DNA from: Catonia carolina
Taxonomy: Eukaryota > Arthropoda > Insecta > Hemiptera > Achilidae
Assembly: GCA_035578175.1 (NCBI GenBank)
Contig: JAQMRL010000008.1
Coordinates: 62,490,541-62,554,540, forward strand
DNA: 64,000 nt
Direction: 5' to 3'
Below are positions 10,021 to 21,059 of the stretch, piece by piece. The translations under genes and the position numbers were made by a program. The notes under the pieces were generated by a model. It was not told where the DNA came from, made no database searches, and was given only the letters and a program-made list of their open reading frames with translations. The stretch's first letter is position 1. Every line of letters begins with the position of its first letter.

Positions 10021-10186
10021 ATAGAAGCGTTTGAGAGAACCTAAATTTTGAAATAGTTTTGCTCCAGAAAAGTTTTCTTATCTTCTCTTGATTTAAGTTC
10101 TCCTTTTTTCATACTATATAAATATAATTTATCTACTAGTAAGATTTTGTCTATTTTCAAAGATTTTGCAATTTTGCTGTGTATTG

Positions 10187-11893
10187 CTAATAATTGCGAT
10201 AAATTTGCTTTTCCCATATTTTTATCGCATACTGTATATGAGATTGTACACAAGCGGAATAGACTGATTTTTTGAATGTTTTCTCTTTTGCAACATTTAG
10301 TGCTTTTTTATGCAATTTTATGCTTCTTATTACTTTATCTATATGTTCATTAAAACTTAAATTTTTATCAATTATACAGCCTAAATATTTGTAGGAGTCA
10401 ACAGCTTTAATAGAATTACAAGTACAATAATTAAAGTCAAGTTTGCAGTCATAATTGTGAATTAAAATTTCGTTTTTATCATCGCAGTTCATAGAGAAAT
10501 TAATGTATTCTGTTTTACGTACGTTTAGGGACAATTTGTTGACTTGCAGCCAATCTCTTATATTGGATAAATCTGCATTTACTTTAGAAAACAAGTTTCT
10601 ATGTGATTTAACTATTAAAGCTGTATCGTCCGCAAACAATGTAATTTCGCCATTTAAATTTAGATTTACAATGTCATTTATGTATAAGTTAAACAGTAAA
10701 GGACTTAGACAAGAGCCCTGCGGCATTCCACAGGTTATTTCTTCCCATCTAGATAAGTTATTTGCAATTCTAGTGTTACATAATCTGTCACTTAGGAAAC
10801 AGTTAAATAATTTCCAAGCAGTTCCTCTAACACCAAAACTTTCTAATTTATCCATTAATATAGAATGGTCTACTGTATCGAATGCTTTTTGTAGATCTAA
10901 GAAAACTACAATAGAGTTATCATCGATTTTGGAGATTAATTTAGAAATAGCATCTTCTGTATCTAATTTTTTCTAAAACCGAACTGCGAGTTCGAGAGAA
11001 TTCCATGCTTTGTTACAAAAGAATGTAATCTATCGTAAAGACATTTTTCAAAAATTTTATTAAATATAGGTAATAAAGAAATGGGTCGGTAATTGCTTGG
11101 ATCACATTTATCGCCTTTATTTTTGTAAATTGGAATAATTGTAGCTTTTTTTAATTTTTTAGGATAAATACCTTTTTCTATGCACAGATTAAAAATGTAT
11201 GCCAATGGTTTACATAAGTTTTGTTCTAGAATTTTAACAAGTGACACAGGAATATTATCTGGACCACAAGCTTTATCTGCTTTTAACAGTTTTATTTTGT
11301 TTGAAATTTCCTGTTGTGTTATCGGTTCGAGATATATACTATTTACGTTAAAATTTTCTTTAATTCTATTTTTATACGGAATGGAATTAGATAATTTTGT
11401 GCCTACGTTTGCAAAGTGAGAATTTAAAGAATTTATATCACCTGTAAAGAATGTTCCTTTTTTATTCTTAAAAAATTTATCTAAGAGTACCCATTGCTTT
11501 TTATTATCACCTTTAGCATTATTAATTTGCTGTATAAAGAAATTTTCTTTTAAAATATTTATGTAGTGTTTAATTTTCGATTTGTAAAATTTACCTAGAC
11601 TATCTTTTTTTCGAATTAGCTTATTTCTAATTTTTATTGAAGTAATTAAACCTCTTGTTAGCCATGGTTTTTTCTCTTTGCAAACTCTAAAGGGTTTTTT
11701 GTTGTTTTTCACAAACGTTTTACAGATTATTTCAGAGAAGGTGGTATACGCTAAATCTGGATCTCTTATACTATAAACCATATCTGATTCTATTGCTAAA
11801 TTTCTTAATTTAAGGACCATTTCATTTCCAGTAGATATGGTGTTAGATGAATCAACTTTACACTTCTTAATTTTATTAATATACAGTTCTACT
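10187..11893 (-). pseudogene. Non-LTR retrotransposon reverse transcriptase, frameshifted
   Basis: The reverse transcriptase reads on the minus strand in two pieces. The upstream piece (to 10963; open from about 11893, first ATG 11818-11820) has the fingers motifs ACGPDNIP and NYRPISLLP and ends QFGFRKN. The downstream piece (from ~10970 to 10187) continues LDLQKAFDTVDH, then GMPQGSCLSPLL and the catalytic FADDTAL, then the thumb YKYLGCIID. A one-base indel in a run of six T (10967-10972, plus strand) breaks the frame. No endonuclease domain is visible upstream, so the copy is 5'-truncated or decayed. The motifs suggest a CR1/Jockey-group LINE; the clade is inferred. It lies between the two inverted AAA-like genes. 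Confidence 0.85.
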
Positions 11894-12502
11894 AGTTATG
11901 CAGAAGTCACAGCAATACGGTAAATTTTGTTAATACTGTAAGAAGTGTATCTATTATAATTTTTCATGTAGCTAATTGTAAATTAGCTCTAGAATTTTAA
12001 CAGCAAGACACTCGTATGAAAAAGTTTGTTCAAACGTCTTTTGTAGTATTACAGTTTAAAATCGTTAAACACTTTTATGGTAAATTATAGAAACTTTTGT
12101 TGTAAACTTTATTAATATTGTTCTTAAGAGTCTTTTGGTAATTAAAGAGTGTTAGAAATTGTAGATTGTAAAGATATTAATTACACAAAAAATGTACAAA
12201 GATTAGCTGGTAATAAGTAAGTATAAACAGTTCTGCAATTTTGTTATAAAAGTCTGTTAATAAAAATTTAAAAAATTAACTTACAGTTGGTTTAAATATA
12301 TACTTGCATCCTCTTAAAATTTTGTGGAGAGGCTCGTAGTTCCCAAGACAAAGGCCGATGATGTAGCAGAAAGAAGATTAAAGACAGAAGAGAGAAGAAA
12401 AAGCTGTCCTTTCTGTTATTAACTAACGTCGATTTGTTATTTATAACAACATCCAGGTACAGATGATTCCTCGAGATGTTACATAAGTTTACGCAGTTTT
12501 CA
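11894..12502. other. Region upstream of the LINE fragment
   Basis: No open frame of note on either strand. It may be LINE 5' sequence too decayed to read. A purine-rich stretch (about 12350-12410) precedes the 3' flank of gene 2. Confidence 0.4.
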
Positions 12503-12616
12503 CGACACTACTGATTTTCCACATTTAGTTTGGAAATAAACTTTGTGCAGAACATCCGCACAGTGTCTAGGCGGTCGAGAGAATGAAAAAAATCTTGCTT
12601 CCAAGTATCTTTATAA
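12503..12616 (-). repeat. 3' flank of AAA-like gene 2, duplicated at 6301-6414
   Basis: Read on the minus strand this follows directly on the residual reading frame of gene 2, and it matches 6301-6414. The matched pair shows that gene 2's tail once had a sister copy upstream of gene 1. Confidence 0.75.
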
Positions 12617-12862
12617 GGGCTTTATACAATTAGTTTTTATTTGCAGAGGCACTTGTGAATTGACCAAAGCAAACGACCCGCATTCTTTTAAACATGTAAA
12701 CATAATATGTTCCAATTCAGCTTCATTAATAGGCAAAACTTTTTTGTTTCTAAAGAAACCATTTAATTTTTCTAGTAATTTACTAAAGCTATTCGCTTTG
12801 CCTAGTGACAAGACAGCATCAACAAACGCTTTTTTGTCTTTTAGATTCAGATTGAATCTAAT
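12611..12862 (-). pseudogene. Residual 3' coding part of AAA-like gene 2 beyond the TAA
   Basis: In the same frame as gene 2 and directly after its stop, 83 further codons are open to the TAA at 12611-12613. The stretch is Lys/Leu-rich and predicted helical, aligning loosely with the segment before the nuclease core in gene 1. This supports a premature stop in gene 2 rather than a natural end. Confidence 0.55.
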
Positions 12863-15021
12863 TTAAAATAAATCTTTCTTATATATTTTACTTCTTAGCT
12901 CGGAAAATATTTCTTTGTTTGGAATCTTAATAAATGCCGAAATGTGTATGTTCGTTCTCGTAAAAGAAGTTACGTTAATTATATCAAAATAACCACTCTC
13001 TGTCATAAATTGTAAAAACAGGTCCGCTTCGAATTCGTCCAAGGATTGGATATCGTTTTCCATCATTTTTTGTAAAGATTTTAAGTGATCTATTTCGATA
13101 CATTTAATAAAATTTATCTCCACAATTGTACCGTCCAACATATTTAATATTTTTTCTCGAATCTTATCTAAAAACACAAGCCTTTGCAAATTTTTTACAA
13201 ACCCAGAATCTACCCAATAACTTTTCAATTCTCTATTTTCCAAATAGTTGACAATCGACCAGACACTATACATTTTAATATTCTTTGATTCTAAAAAGTA
13301 GCCGTCGTACCATTCCATGACAGCTGTCTTCTGATTTTCTAGTTGAAATTTTCCTAAAAGCCCTGAAACTTCATCTTCTGTTAATCCATAATATGTATTA
13401 AACTTATGATTAGCTAAAAAAGGGAAATTTTTAATATTATTTGCATCTGATGATATAAATCCGGATAGCCGGACACAAGCGTTCAGAAGAGCCCTTTCTA
13501 TGTTACTGTTGCTTTTCAATAGTGTGGAAATAAATTCTGTAATAAAATTAACTATTTTTTCTAAATCTTCTCCATTTTTATGCAGGACTTTTTGAACTGG
13601 AGCATCGAACTCATCTATTAGTACAATTACCTCCTTCTTAAAATGAATGTTTAACAATTTTGACAGAAACTTAGTTGCGTCCTTCAAATCTGATTCACTT
13701 AAACTATTGTCTATTATTTGGTCATAATACCTACTTAGTTTTCTAAATAAAATTGGTAATAACTTAATAGCATGGCTGTTCAATAGATATTCGTGGCGTT
13801 CAAATTCGTCACCTACTAGCTTCATTAAATCTCCTAAAAATTTCTTAAAATTACTACCATCTAATTGCTTAAAATCTAAATGTATGACTGGGTATTTCCC
13901 AAAAGTATCGTTAAAAAATGTGCAAGTGTTTACATCTTTGTAAACATTTAAATATTGTAACTGTCCTGTCAAATTGTACTTTTTGGTAAACAGTTTGTAA
14001 TTTTCAGTCTCTTCTTTGGTTATTATAGTTCCATTTCCGTCAACTTTAATCTCTAAGAACCGTTTTACCATGTCCATATTTATTGATTTTCCAAAACGAC
14101 GTGGTGCCGTTATCAGTACTCGCTCGTAATGAAAAATGTCCTCAATTAATTTTGTTTTATCAACAAAAGCATGGGACTGAACGACTTGATGGAATGTATC
14201 ACATCCAACTTTATAAACTTCTCTTGCCTACAGACAAAAAACACATTATTACAAAGTTTTTTATCATAACCTTTATTACTGAAATCTGTTAACTGTATTT
14301 ACTTGCCGAATCGAACCTATGTTAAATATGTATTTTAAACATATTTTAGGTTTTTTACAATTTACAGTTGTAGGTGACTAAATAGGTACCTAATTTTGGC
14401 GTACTACAAAAATGACGGTTACTTTTTCGTCTGACAAAGTAATAAGTTTAAAATTTCATTACCAAGATTTAACGCTACTATAGCAGCTAAAAAAAAACAA
14501 AATTAACTTCATTTAAATCATTGTTCCATAACAAGTTATTTCCTTGTTTTTCATTATCACCGAAAACTGTCTAGAACCTATTTGTAGTAAAATCACTCGC
14601 GCATAAAATATAATACCCAAAACTAATAAATTGTTGTAGTCATTATTATTTTTAATAATTAGAAATGAACCCAAATTACTTTAAGCTTTTTGTATCGGCC
14701 TACTAAAGGCAGTTTACTCTATCACCCTACTTATTGTATACGTTACGTTATTTTATAACTAAAGCACCTCTTTTTTTTACTTAAAAATAATAAATTTTTT
14801 ATATAATGCTACCAATAGAAACTGTAGAGGGTTACGTAATTAAAATTACTTCTCGAAACATAGCAAATAGTGGAAAGAAGTTGCCTTCAAACTTAAGAAA
14901 TACATGCAATACATACCTACGCAGTATTATGAAAACTTTCGTAAATACTTACCAACAAGCATCCTAATAGAGTTGTTACCACAATAACTCTCAAAATCAT
15001 TCTGCTTAAATTCTTCATCAT
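12863..15021 (-). CDS. Secreted AAA-ATPase-like protein, truncated (gene 2)
   Basis: Exon 1 is 15021-14953 (minus) and exon 2 is 14227-12863, with a phase-0 GT..AG intron of 725 bp (374 bp in gene 1). Predicted product ~477 residues. The signal-peptide exon and the first ~120 codons of exon 2 almost equal gene 1; after LDFK (residue ~143) the two diverge to roughly a third identity but keep Walker B IVLIDEFD (about 223-231), WYDGY (329-333), VWSIVNYL and SYW. A TAA at 12863-12865 ends the frame. Beyond it the same frame stays open to 12611, with sequence resembling the start of the nuclease region (NEAELEHIMF), but the PD-(D/E)XK core is absent. It is either an NTPase-only paralogue or a pseudogene with a premature stop. 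Confidence 0.75.
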
Positions 15022-15527
15022 TAGGCCTACTGGTTAGTTATTTTCTTGGTAGTAAAGAGAAGTCGAGCCTTGTCTTTTATAGAATTTAGGGCAATAAAAA
15101 TATTTCGTATCGGGTTATCTAGAATAATCGATTGCATTCCATATGATAAAATTCCTCTTGACAAAATACAATTAAGCGATTAAGATAAATTTCTTAATAA
15201 ACTTGTTATCAAAAAAGTAATCACAGTAAATATTAGACAAAAGTAAATTAATCTTTATGTAAACCAATTGTACAAATAACGAAAATAATTTACCATTATG
15301 TAATAAATAATTCGCGACAAAAATTGCGTTCTAAAAAAAACAGAAATCCTAAAAAAGATAAATTATCAATTTGTACATACAAGATAATAATGATAGAATA
15401 ACAAAATGTCTACCACAACAAACCGACTCTTAATATCTTTATTGGTGCCCTACTTGAATTTCAGATAGGTAAGATTACACAATTTTTCTATCACAATCAA
15501 TATCCCAGACCCTTTCCCTGTAGGCGA
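13868..15527 (-). repeat. Right arm of large inverted duplication
   Basis: Reverse complement of 6412-7767 with few substitutions (for example GACATT versus GACTTT in exon 2) and an extra ~350 bp in the intron, roughly 14240-14595. The arm ends at TAGGCGA (15521-15527), immediately before an R1 fragment. Confidence 0.88.
15074..15081 (-). promoter_or_regulatory. TATA box of AAA-like gene 2
   Basis: TATAAAAG on the minus strand, 52 bases upstream of the first ATG (15021), conserved with gene 1. Confidence 0.65.
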
Positions 15528-15528
15528 A

Positions 15529-15766
15529 TATTTAAGTATTTTTCTCTACAGAGCGTAAAAAAGTGTTACTGGGCGTGAAAAAGTGATTTTTGGTATTAGG
15601 CTAAACTAAGGTTGGTTTTCATTTTGCAACATTCACTCATGATTAAAATAAGGTTATGTTTTTTGAGGTTCGGTTTTTTGTTTATTTCTAATGTATTATT
15701 ACTAATTTTAAGTTATTTTGTTCATTATTGGTAAGAGAAAGGTGTGTGAGTGTTTTACACCAGATG
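15529..15766 (-). repeat. R1 fragment at the right edge of the AAA-gene block
   Basis: The terminal ~240 bp of R1, from the TTTCTCTACAGAGC region to GTGTGAGTGTTTTACACC then AGAT. It is inverted relative to the R1 fragment at 5098-5171, so both R1 tips point away from the genes. Confidence 0.8.
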
Positions 15767-15767
15767 T

Positions 15768-16410
15768 TTTTATTTAAATTATCTGCTACGGTCAAGTATC
15801 TCGGTCTGACTTTTGATAAACGACTATCTTGGAGCACACGTATCAAACGGAAACGTTTATTACCGAATTACCGACTTAAACTTCTATATTCTCTACTTCA
15901 CAAAGGATCAAAATTACCAATGGCACAAAAATTACGCATATATTGTTCTGTTTTGAAACCTATATGGACCTACGGGTCCCAAATTTACGGTTCAACCAAA
16001 CCCTCTATCTTGTTTGGAATTCAAGCATTCCAGTCAAAAACATTACGCCTTATAGCAAAAGCGCCTCTTTACGTTAGCAACAAAACCTTACATACAGATT
16101 TGAAAACACCAATTGTACAAAATTCCATCGAATACCTATACAAACGCTTTCACAAGTCACACGAACACGAGAACCCACTGGTGCGTTCACTTTCCACCTT
16201 CTATTTACCTGATAATCCCCCAAGACGCCTTAAACGACGCTGGAGAGAGACCTGCTAATTTGATACACAAATTTCATTCTTGGGGAGGAACCAATGGGGG
16301 CCCTACCCCTCTCATGCCTATCATGTCATTGATATTATTATCATAATCATCACATTTGCTTGTTGTAAAATTTTACAGTTGTAAATAAAGAATTTATGAG
16401 AAAAAAATAT
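15768..16410 (+). pseudogene. 5'-truncated Jockey-type LINE (RT C-terminus and 3' UTR)
   Basis: The reading frame to 16258 carries the conserved end of Jockey-clade reverse transcriptases: VKYLGLTFDKRLSW, then LLKP-like VLKPIWTYGSQIYG, then QSKTLRLIAKAPLYVSN and RRLKRRW near the stop. Its first ~15 codons come from the adjoining R1 fragment, so the apparent start is artificial. A 3' UTR follows with AATAAA at 16384-16389 and a short A run at 16401-16407. This is a dead-on-arrival insertion. Confidence 0.85.
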
Positions 16411-16705
16411 TATCTGCGTCATTCATACAATATCATTATAACGTAACCCACTGATTCTGCAGAGGTTACGTTATGGGTTCGGTTTCATGTTGCCCACCCA
16501 TCATGAATCATAGCCTATCTCTTATAGGCATAACTGTTAATTCTATAAGTTAGTACATAATTTGACGCAGGAAATAGGCCTACGTATGGTCAAATTATGT
16601 GGTTAGATACTCGTTTTAACTGTAATGGTAAATCTATCATGGACTGGTAATCCGTAGCGGGAGAAACCAAATTTATCAGTGAATACATGTAATTACATAT
16701 TAGTT
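16411..16705. other. Unassigned spacer
   Basis: About 295 bp with no recognisable gene or repeat. Confidence 0.4.
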
Positions 16706-16719
16706 AAAAAAATCTGGTG

Positions 16720-16926
16720 CCGGCCGCATTGGCGCAGTTGGTAACGTGCTCGCCTCTCATCATGCGGTCCTGGGTTCGAATCCCACTCAGGCACGGCATA
16801 TTTTCATACGTTACAAAAAATTCATTTCATCCTTCATTGTACAATAGTTACACCCCAACGTCGTCGCGCTAATGACCGTTGTAGTTGATGCGACGTTAAA
16901 TAAATGAATAAAAAAAAAAAAAAAAA
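16720..16926 (+). mobile_element. tRNA-derived SINE (second family) with target duplication
   Basis: The head is tRNA-like: box-A-like GGCGCAGTTGGTAACGTGC and box-B GGTTCGAATCC, then an unrelated body ending GATGCGACGTTAAATAAATG and a long A run. It is flanked on both sides by AAAAAAATCTGGTG (16706-16719 and 16920-16933), a 14-bp target duplication that is the tip of R1. It therefore landed exactly at the end of R1 copy e. Confidence 0.85.
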
Positions 16927-17835
16927 TCTGGTGTGAAACACTCACACGACTTTCTCTTGCCAATGCAAATAATGAACAATACAACCTAACATTAGTTATA
17001 AAACATTAAAAATTAACAAAAAATTAACCTCAAAAAACAAAAAACTTATTTTAATCATGAGTGAAGGATGCAAAATGAAAATCAATTCAGTTTGGCTTAA
17101 AAATACGGGAAATCACTCTTTCACGCTAAACCAGGCTCTGTAGAGAAAATTGCTTTAGATAAAAGTTGTAGATCTTCTAATTTCCTATAAATTTGATTAT
17201 ATACACCTTCATCGTAAAATGTATACTAAGGCTGAAATCTTAAAAAATCAATTTTTGTACACATTTTCGTGAAAAAAAAAAACAGAAAATCGCTAATTAC
17301 CGCTAAACTAAGCGTTATACAAAATAATGTTTGAATTAAAAGTTTTAGGATTTTTAATTTTCTACAACTTTTATTATACACATTTTTACATTAAAATGTA
17401 TATTAAAGCCGCAATCTTAAAAAAAACAATTTTTTTTACGAGAAAACAGCCTTTCCAAGAATTTCAGCAGACATGGCGTCTACTCTATCTAGTAGAGCAT
17501 AATAAAGGCGATTTTTAAAAAAAATTGTAGGAGCTGTTTTTGAGATTTAAAAAGTGAAAAATGACACGAATAAACTTCCGGTTGACCGATTTTTATGAAA
17601 ATGTTCGTATCGGATCCTCTAGTGGTACCTAACTTGAATTTCAAGTTTCAAGTTTGTACGATGTTCCGTTCTTGAGATATTCTGTTCACACACACAGACC
17701 AATCGCTAAAAACAAGTTTTTTTGGGTTCAGGGGGTCTGAAAACATGTAGATCCGGTGAAAACTCGATTTCGAAAAATCGACATGAAAACAATACTTTCT
17801 TTCCTATGTATTCATACAGGCAAGAGAAAGTAAAA
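16925..17835 (+). repeat. R1 repeat, copy e (full length)
   Basis: From ATCTGGTGTGAAACAC to GGCAAGAGAAAGTAAAA, with the internal diverged duplication present. Short frames at 17327-17518 and 17722-17919 are repeat by-products. Confidence 0.87.
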
Positions 17836-18656
17836 ACGTATTTCATGGCGGCCTCTTTGGCAAAGTGGTTAGCTTGCTACGCTGCAAAACGGAGGTATAT
17901 AAATAAAATAAAATTTTAACAAGTTTTTAAAATGTACTTCTTATTCTTAGAGTGTATTTGGACAAGTTTTTAGAACATCTCTGCAAAGTTATTTATGACC
18001 ATGTTAGGGTTGTAAAGAATGTTAAAATCAGTCATTTGGAACTTAGTAAAAATTTGCGTTCTAAATTTTAGTACGCGTTAGAAGTTTTCATTTTCATCTG
18101 CGGAAAATATTATAGTACTATGTGTGAAAAGAAAATATTTTTTTCTTGTAAGTTACGTTGAAGAATATTTTGAAACCAGATGACAGGAAAATCTGATTGT
18201 AGACAATATGACTAAAAGAAAGGATGTGCGGACACAGACAACGGGGCGTAAATGTGTTAATGAAAGTGGTATATTGAGGGGTATATCTTACCGGTGGTGA
18301 AGTGGCCAAAAGGGGGGTTGGAGGGGGTCAGTTTGCCCGGTTTGTGAACGATGGTGAATGGTGAGGGGTAGAACTGGTCAAGTGGTCCTCCGGGAAATCA
18401 CCTGGCCACATAGCTACCGCCTTATTTGTTTGCTTCCTCCTTCTCCTTCCGCCGACTCCTTTATCTCAACTCTTACTTCTGTTTTATCCATCTTATTTTT
18501 ACCGTAACATGTTCGTAGACTATTTGTAGAAATGCTATGCATATTTTCTTGCAATGAAGTAATACCAATTACATAATTATAATTATCTTTCAACTTAGTT
18601 GAAATTTACTTAAAGATTACTTTGAATTTGAAACAAAGTTTTATTTCCTTTAACAA
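17836..18656. other. Mostly unique spacer with a tRNA-like scrap
   Basis: At 17847-17884 GGCGGCCTCTTTGGCAAAGT continues as a box-A-like GTGGTTAGCTTGC, possibly the first ~35 nt of a truncated SINE. The rest shows no gene; a G-rich patch lies at about 18300-18420. Confidence 0.4.
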
Positions 18657-18812
18657 CTTTTTACTTTCTCTAACCTATATGAATATTTAGGAAGAAAAGT
18701 ATTGTTTTCATGTCGATTTTTTGAAATCGAGTTTTCACCGGTTCTAACGTTTTCAAACCTTCTGAACCCAAAAAACACGTTTTTAGCGATTGGTCCATCT
18801 CTCTCTCTCTGT

Positions 18813-18863
<51 letters not shown>

Positions 18864-18994
18864 CAGAATTTCTCAAGAACGAAACATCGTACAAACTTGA
18901 AACTTAAGTTACATACCACTAGAGGACCCGACGCGAACATTTTCATCAAAATCGGTCAATCGGAAGTAGTCATCAAAATCGGTCAATCGGAAGT
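18657..18994 (-). repeat. R1 repeat, copy f (5' third) with long TG microsatellite
   Basis: R1 from TTTTTACTTTCTC to CAATCGGAAGT. It includes CT repeats then ~50 bp of (TG)n (about 18811-18861). The last ~24 bp (ATCAAAATCGGTCAATCGG...) are duplicated in tandem just before the junction with R2. Confidence 0.83.
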
Positions 18995-19162
18995 GAAGGT
19001 ACCATTTGCAGGGTGGAAAGTGGGTGCTTTTCAGAGGATCTGGCATGCTGATAAGCATACTTTTCCACTCAGTAAGGAAGGCAATAGTAAACCACCTCAA
19101 TCCTCATTTTTACTTAGTAAAATCTCTGGAGGTTTAAACCAGCCTTTCAGCTGTTGACTTAA
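18990..19162 (+). repeat. R2 repeat, 3' half fused to R1
   Basis: R2 from GAAGTGAAGGTACCATTTGC to CCTTTCAGCTGTTGAC. The junction with R1 lies in the shared pentamer GAAGT. Confidence 0.8.
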
Positions 19163-19199
19163 ACAACATATAATTATCTAATTATATAATATAAAGTTT

Positions 19200-19590
19200 T
19201 AGAAGATGATGGCTGCTCCAGTCCTACTCTATGGAAGTGAGTCGTGGATTATTACCGTACCAAAGAGAGTAGAGTACAGGCGGTAGAGTTGTGATTCCTG
19301 CGAAAAACAAAGGGTTGCAGTCTTAGGGACCAACTACGAAATGAGGACATAAGAACAGTACTGGATGTTTACAACCAAAATGGGAAGATTGCAGATTATC
19401 GAAATCGATGGAGGCAGCACCTAGAGTGCTTGAGGGAAGGATCCCCCACAGTGATTTGCAATACAGACTGGTGGGGAGGAGAGATGTTGAGAGGCCACGC
19501 ATGAGATGGCAATAATTCGATTGTTTGTCGCTGTTGTGAGTCGGAACAGGTGGACGCTTAATCCTTGATTGTGAGAAGAAGGAGAGATAA
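19200..19590 (+). pseudogene. LINE 3' fragment (RT C-terminal remnant)
   Basis: Fragments in shifting frames read as the end of a non-LTR reverse transcriptase ORF: PVLLYGSESWII, then a YRNRWRQHLE-like segment, then a 3' tail GGAACAGGTGGACGCTTAATC with AAGAAGGAG. The same tail occurs at 29470-29535. Several stops and frame changes show that it is dead. Confidence 0.7.
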
Positions 19591-19842
19591 TTATCTTCAT
19601 TCCTTAGACCCCTCCTCTCCGTAGCACTCATAACGCCGACCATTTCTTTGTGGGCCATCCCCGTTTCCTTCATCTGGCTGGAACTCGTCGCCACATCTTC
19701 CGTGGCAATCTGTCCTCCTGAAGTTTTTGCAGGTGATGGTACCAAATAATGAGTCTTTCTTCAGTTTCATCAATTAATAAAAAAATTGTCCACTGTTTTT
19801 AAATCTCTAATTCAATCTATTAAAGTCAGCTGGTAAAAATAG
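19591..19842. other. Unassigned spacer
   Basis: A minus-strand open frame covers 19323-19745 but overlaps the LINE remnant and has no recognisable features; I do not call it a gene. Confidence 0.35.
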
Positions 19843-20592
19843 TGGAAATAAAGTTTCGGGTTTTTAATTTCCTATAGCTTTGATTTATACGTTTGTCATA
19901 AAATGAATATTAAGGCCACAATCTTGAAAAAACACCACATTTTATTACCGATTTTTACGAAAAAATACAGAAACACTCATTGATGCTAAACTAAGCGTTG
20001 AAGGAAGAAATGTTTGAAATATAAGGTTATTTTATTTTCTACAAATTTTAATTTTTATACGTTTTTGCCCTAAACCCCATGTTAAGGTCACACTCTTTAA
20101 CATGTCTTTTACCATAAGAGCACAGCCGCCTCAAGAATTTCAGCTGATATGACGTTTACCCAATCTTGTAGAGGATTAAAAATGTAATAAATGAGGCGAT
20201 TAAGATAAAAATCGTAGAAGCCGTTTTTGAGAAAACCGCAAAAGAGTGAAAAAACTACCCGAACAAACTACTACTTTCGGTTGACCAATTTTGAAGAAAA
20301 TGTTCGTGTCGGGTTTCCTAGCGGTAGTCTACCTAACTTAGTTCTGAGTTTAAACTTCGTACAATATTCCATTTTTGAAATATTTTGCCCCCCAGCCACC
20401 CACCCACCCACACGCGCGTGCGCACGCACGCACACAATCACACACACACATAAAACAGACCAGTCGCTGAAAACATGTTTTTTGTTTGAGATCTGAAAGT
20501 GTCTATTTCCGGTGAAAACTCAATTTCGAAAAATCGACATGAAAACACCTCTTTCCTTCCCTATACTTTCATTTATAAAGCAAGAGAAATTA
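19843..20592 (+). repeat. R1 repeat, copy g (diverged, 5'-truncated)
   Basis: Older copy, starting within the first internal unit and ending AAGCAAGAGAAATT. It has a C/A-rich microsatellite (about 20387-20452, CACCC then GCAC then CA units). Confidence 0.75.
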
Positions 20593-20671
20593 ATAATAGT
20601 TAAATTTTTGTTTTTGTTTTAGGGCATGCAGTCAATATTATAAATAAGTCTACCTGTTATTTTTTTAAAAT

Positions 20672-20999
20672 TCCTAATGTGTGTGCATTGCAATCTGTTC
20701 AATTTAGAACAATAAGCAACCCCATGACCCAATGAGATGAGGATGATATGTATGACGTGTAAATGAGGTGTAGTCTTGTTCAGTCCCAAGCCGACCATTC
20801 CTGAGAAAGTATGGTTAATTGAACCCCAACCATCAAAGTACACCGGTAACCACTGTCTAGTATTCAAATCCGTATAAAAGTAACTATCTTTACTAGGATT
20901 TGAATCAGGAACCTTCGTCTCCGAAAATCAGCTGTTTAACAGCTGACTCGCGGCGACGACTTTACCTCTAGACGAGACCCCTTTTTTGAACCGGTGGGC
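20672..20999 (-). repeat. R3 tRNA-derived SINE (full length)
   Basis: Minus-strand copy: head with the palindrome CAGCTGTTTAACAGCTG and box-B region, then the CACCGGTAACCACTG body and a tail at CCTAATGTGTGTGC. It pairs with the plus-strand copy at 21060-21390, head to head. Confidence 0.82.
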
Positions 21000-21059
21000 C
21001 AAAAAAAAAAAAAAATACATGTTATTGATGATAAAATTACAAATTTGGTTTTAAATTAC

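Noticed and set aside
16722..16800. Possible functional tRNA gene
   Set aside because: Box A and B are present, but the fold is degenerate and it is followed by a SINE body, poly-A and a target duplication.
18790..18862. CRISPR-like array
   Set aside because: Simple TG/CT repeats without spacers; eukaryotic context.
18650..18949. His-Thr repeat proteins
   Set aside because: Translations of the (TG)n microsatellite in R1 copy f.
19323..19745. 140-codon minus-strand frame
   Set aside because: Half of it overlaps a LINE remnant on the other strand, and the rest has no identifiable feature.
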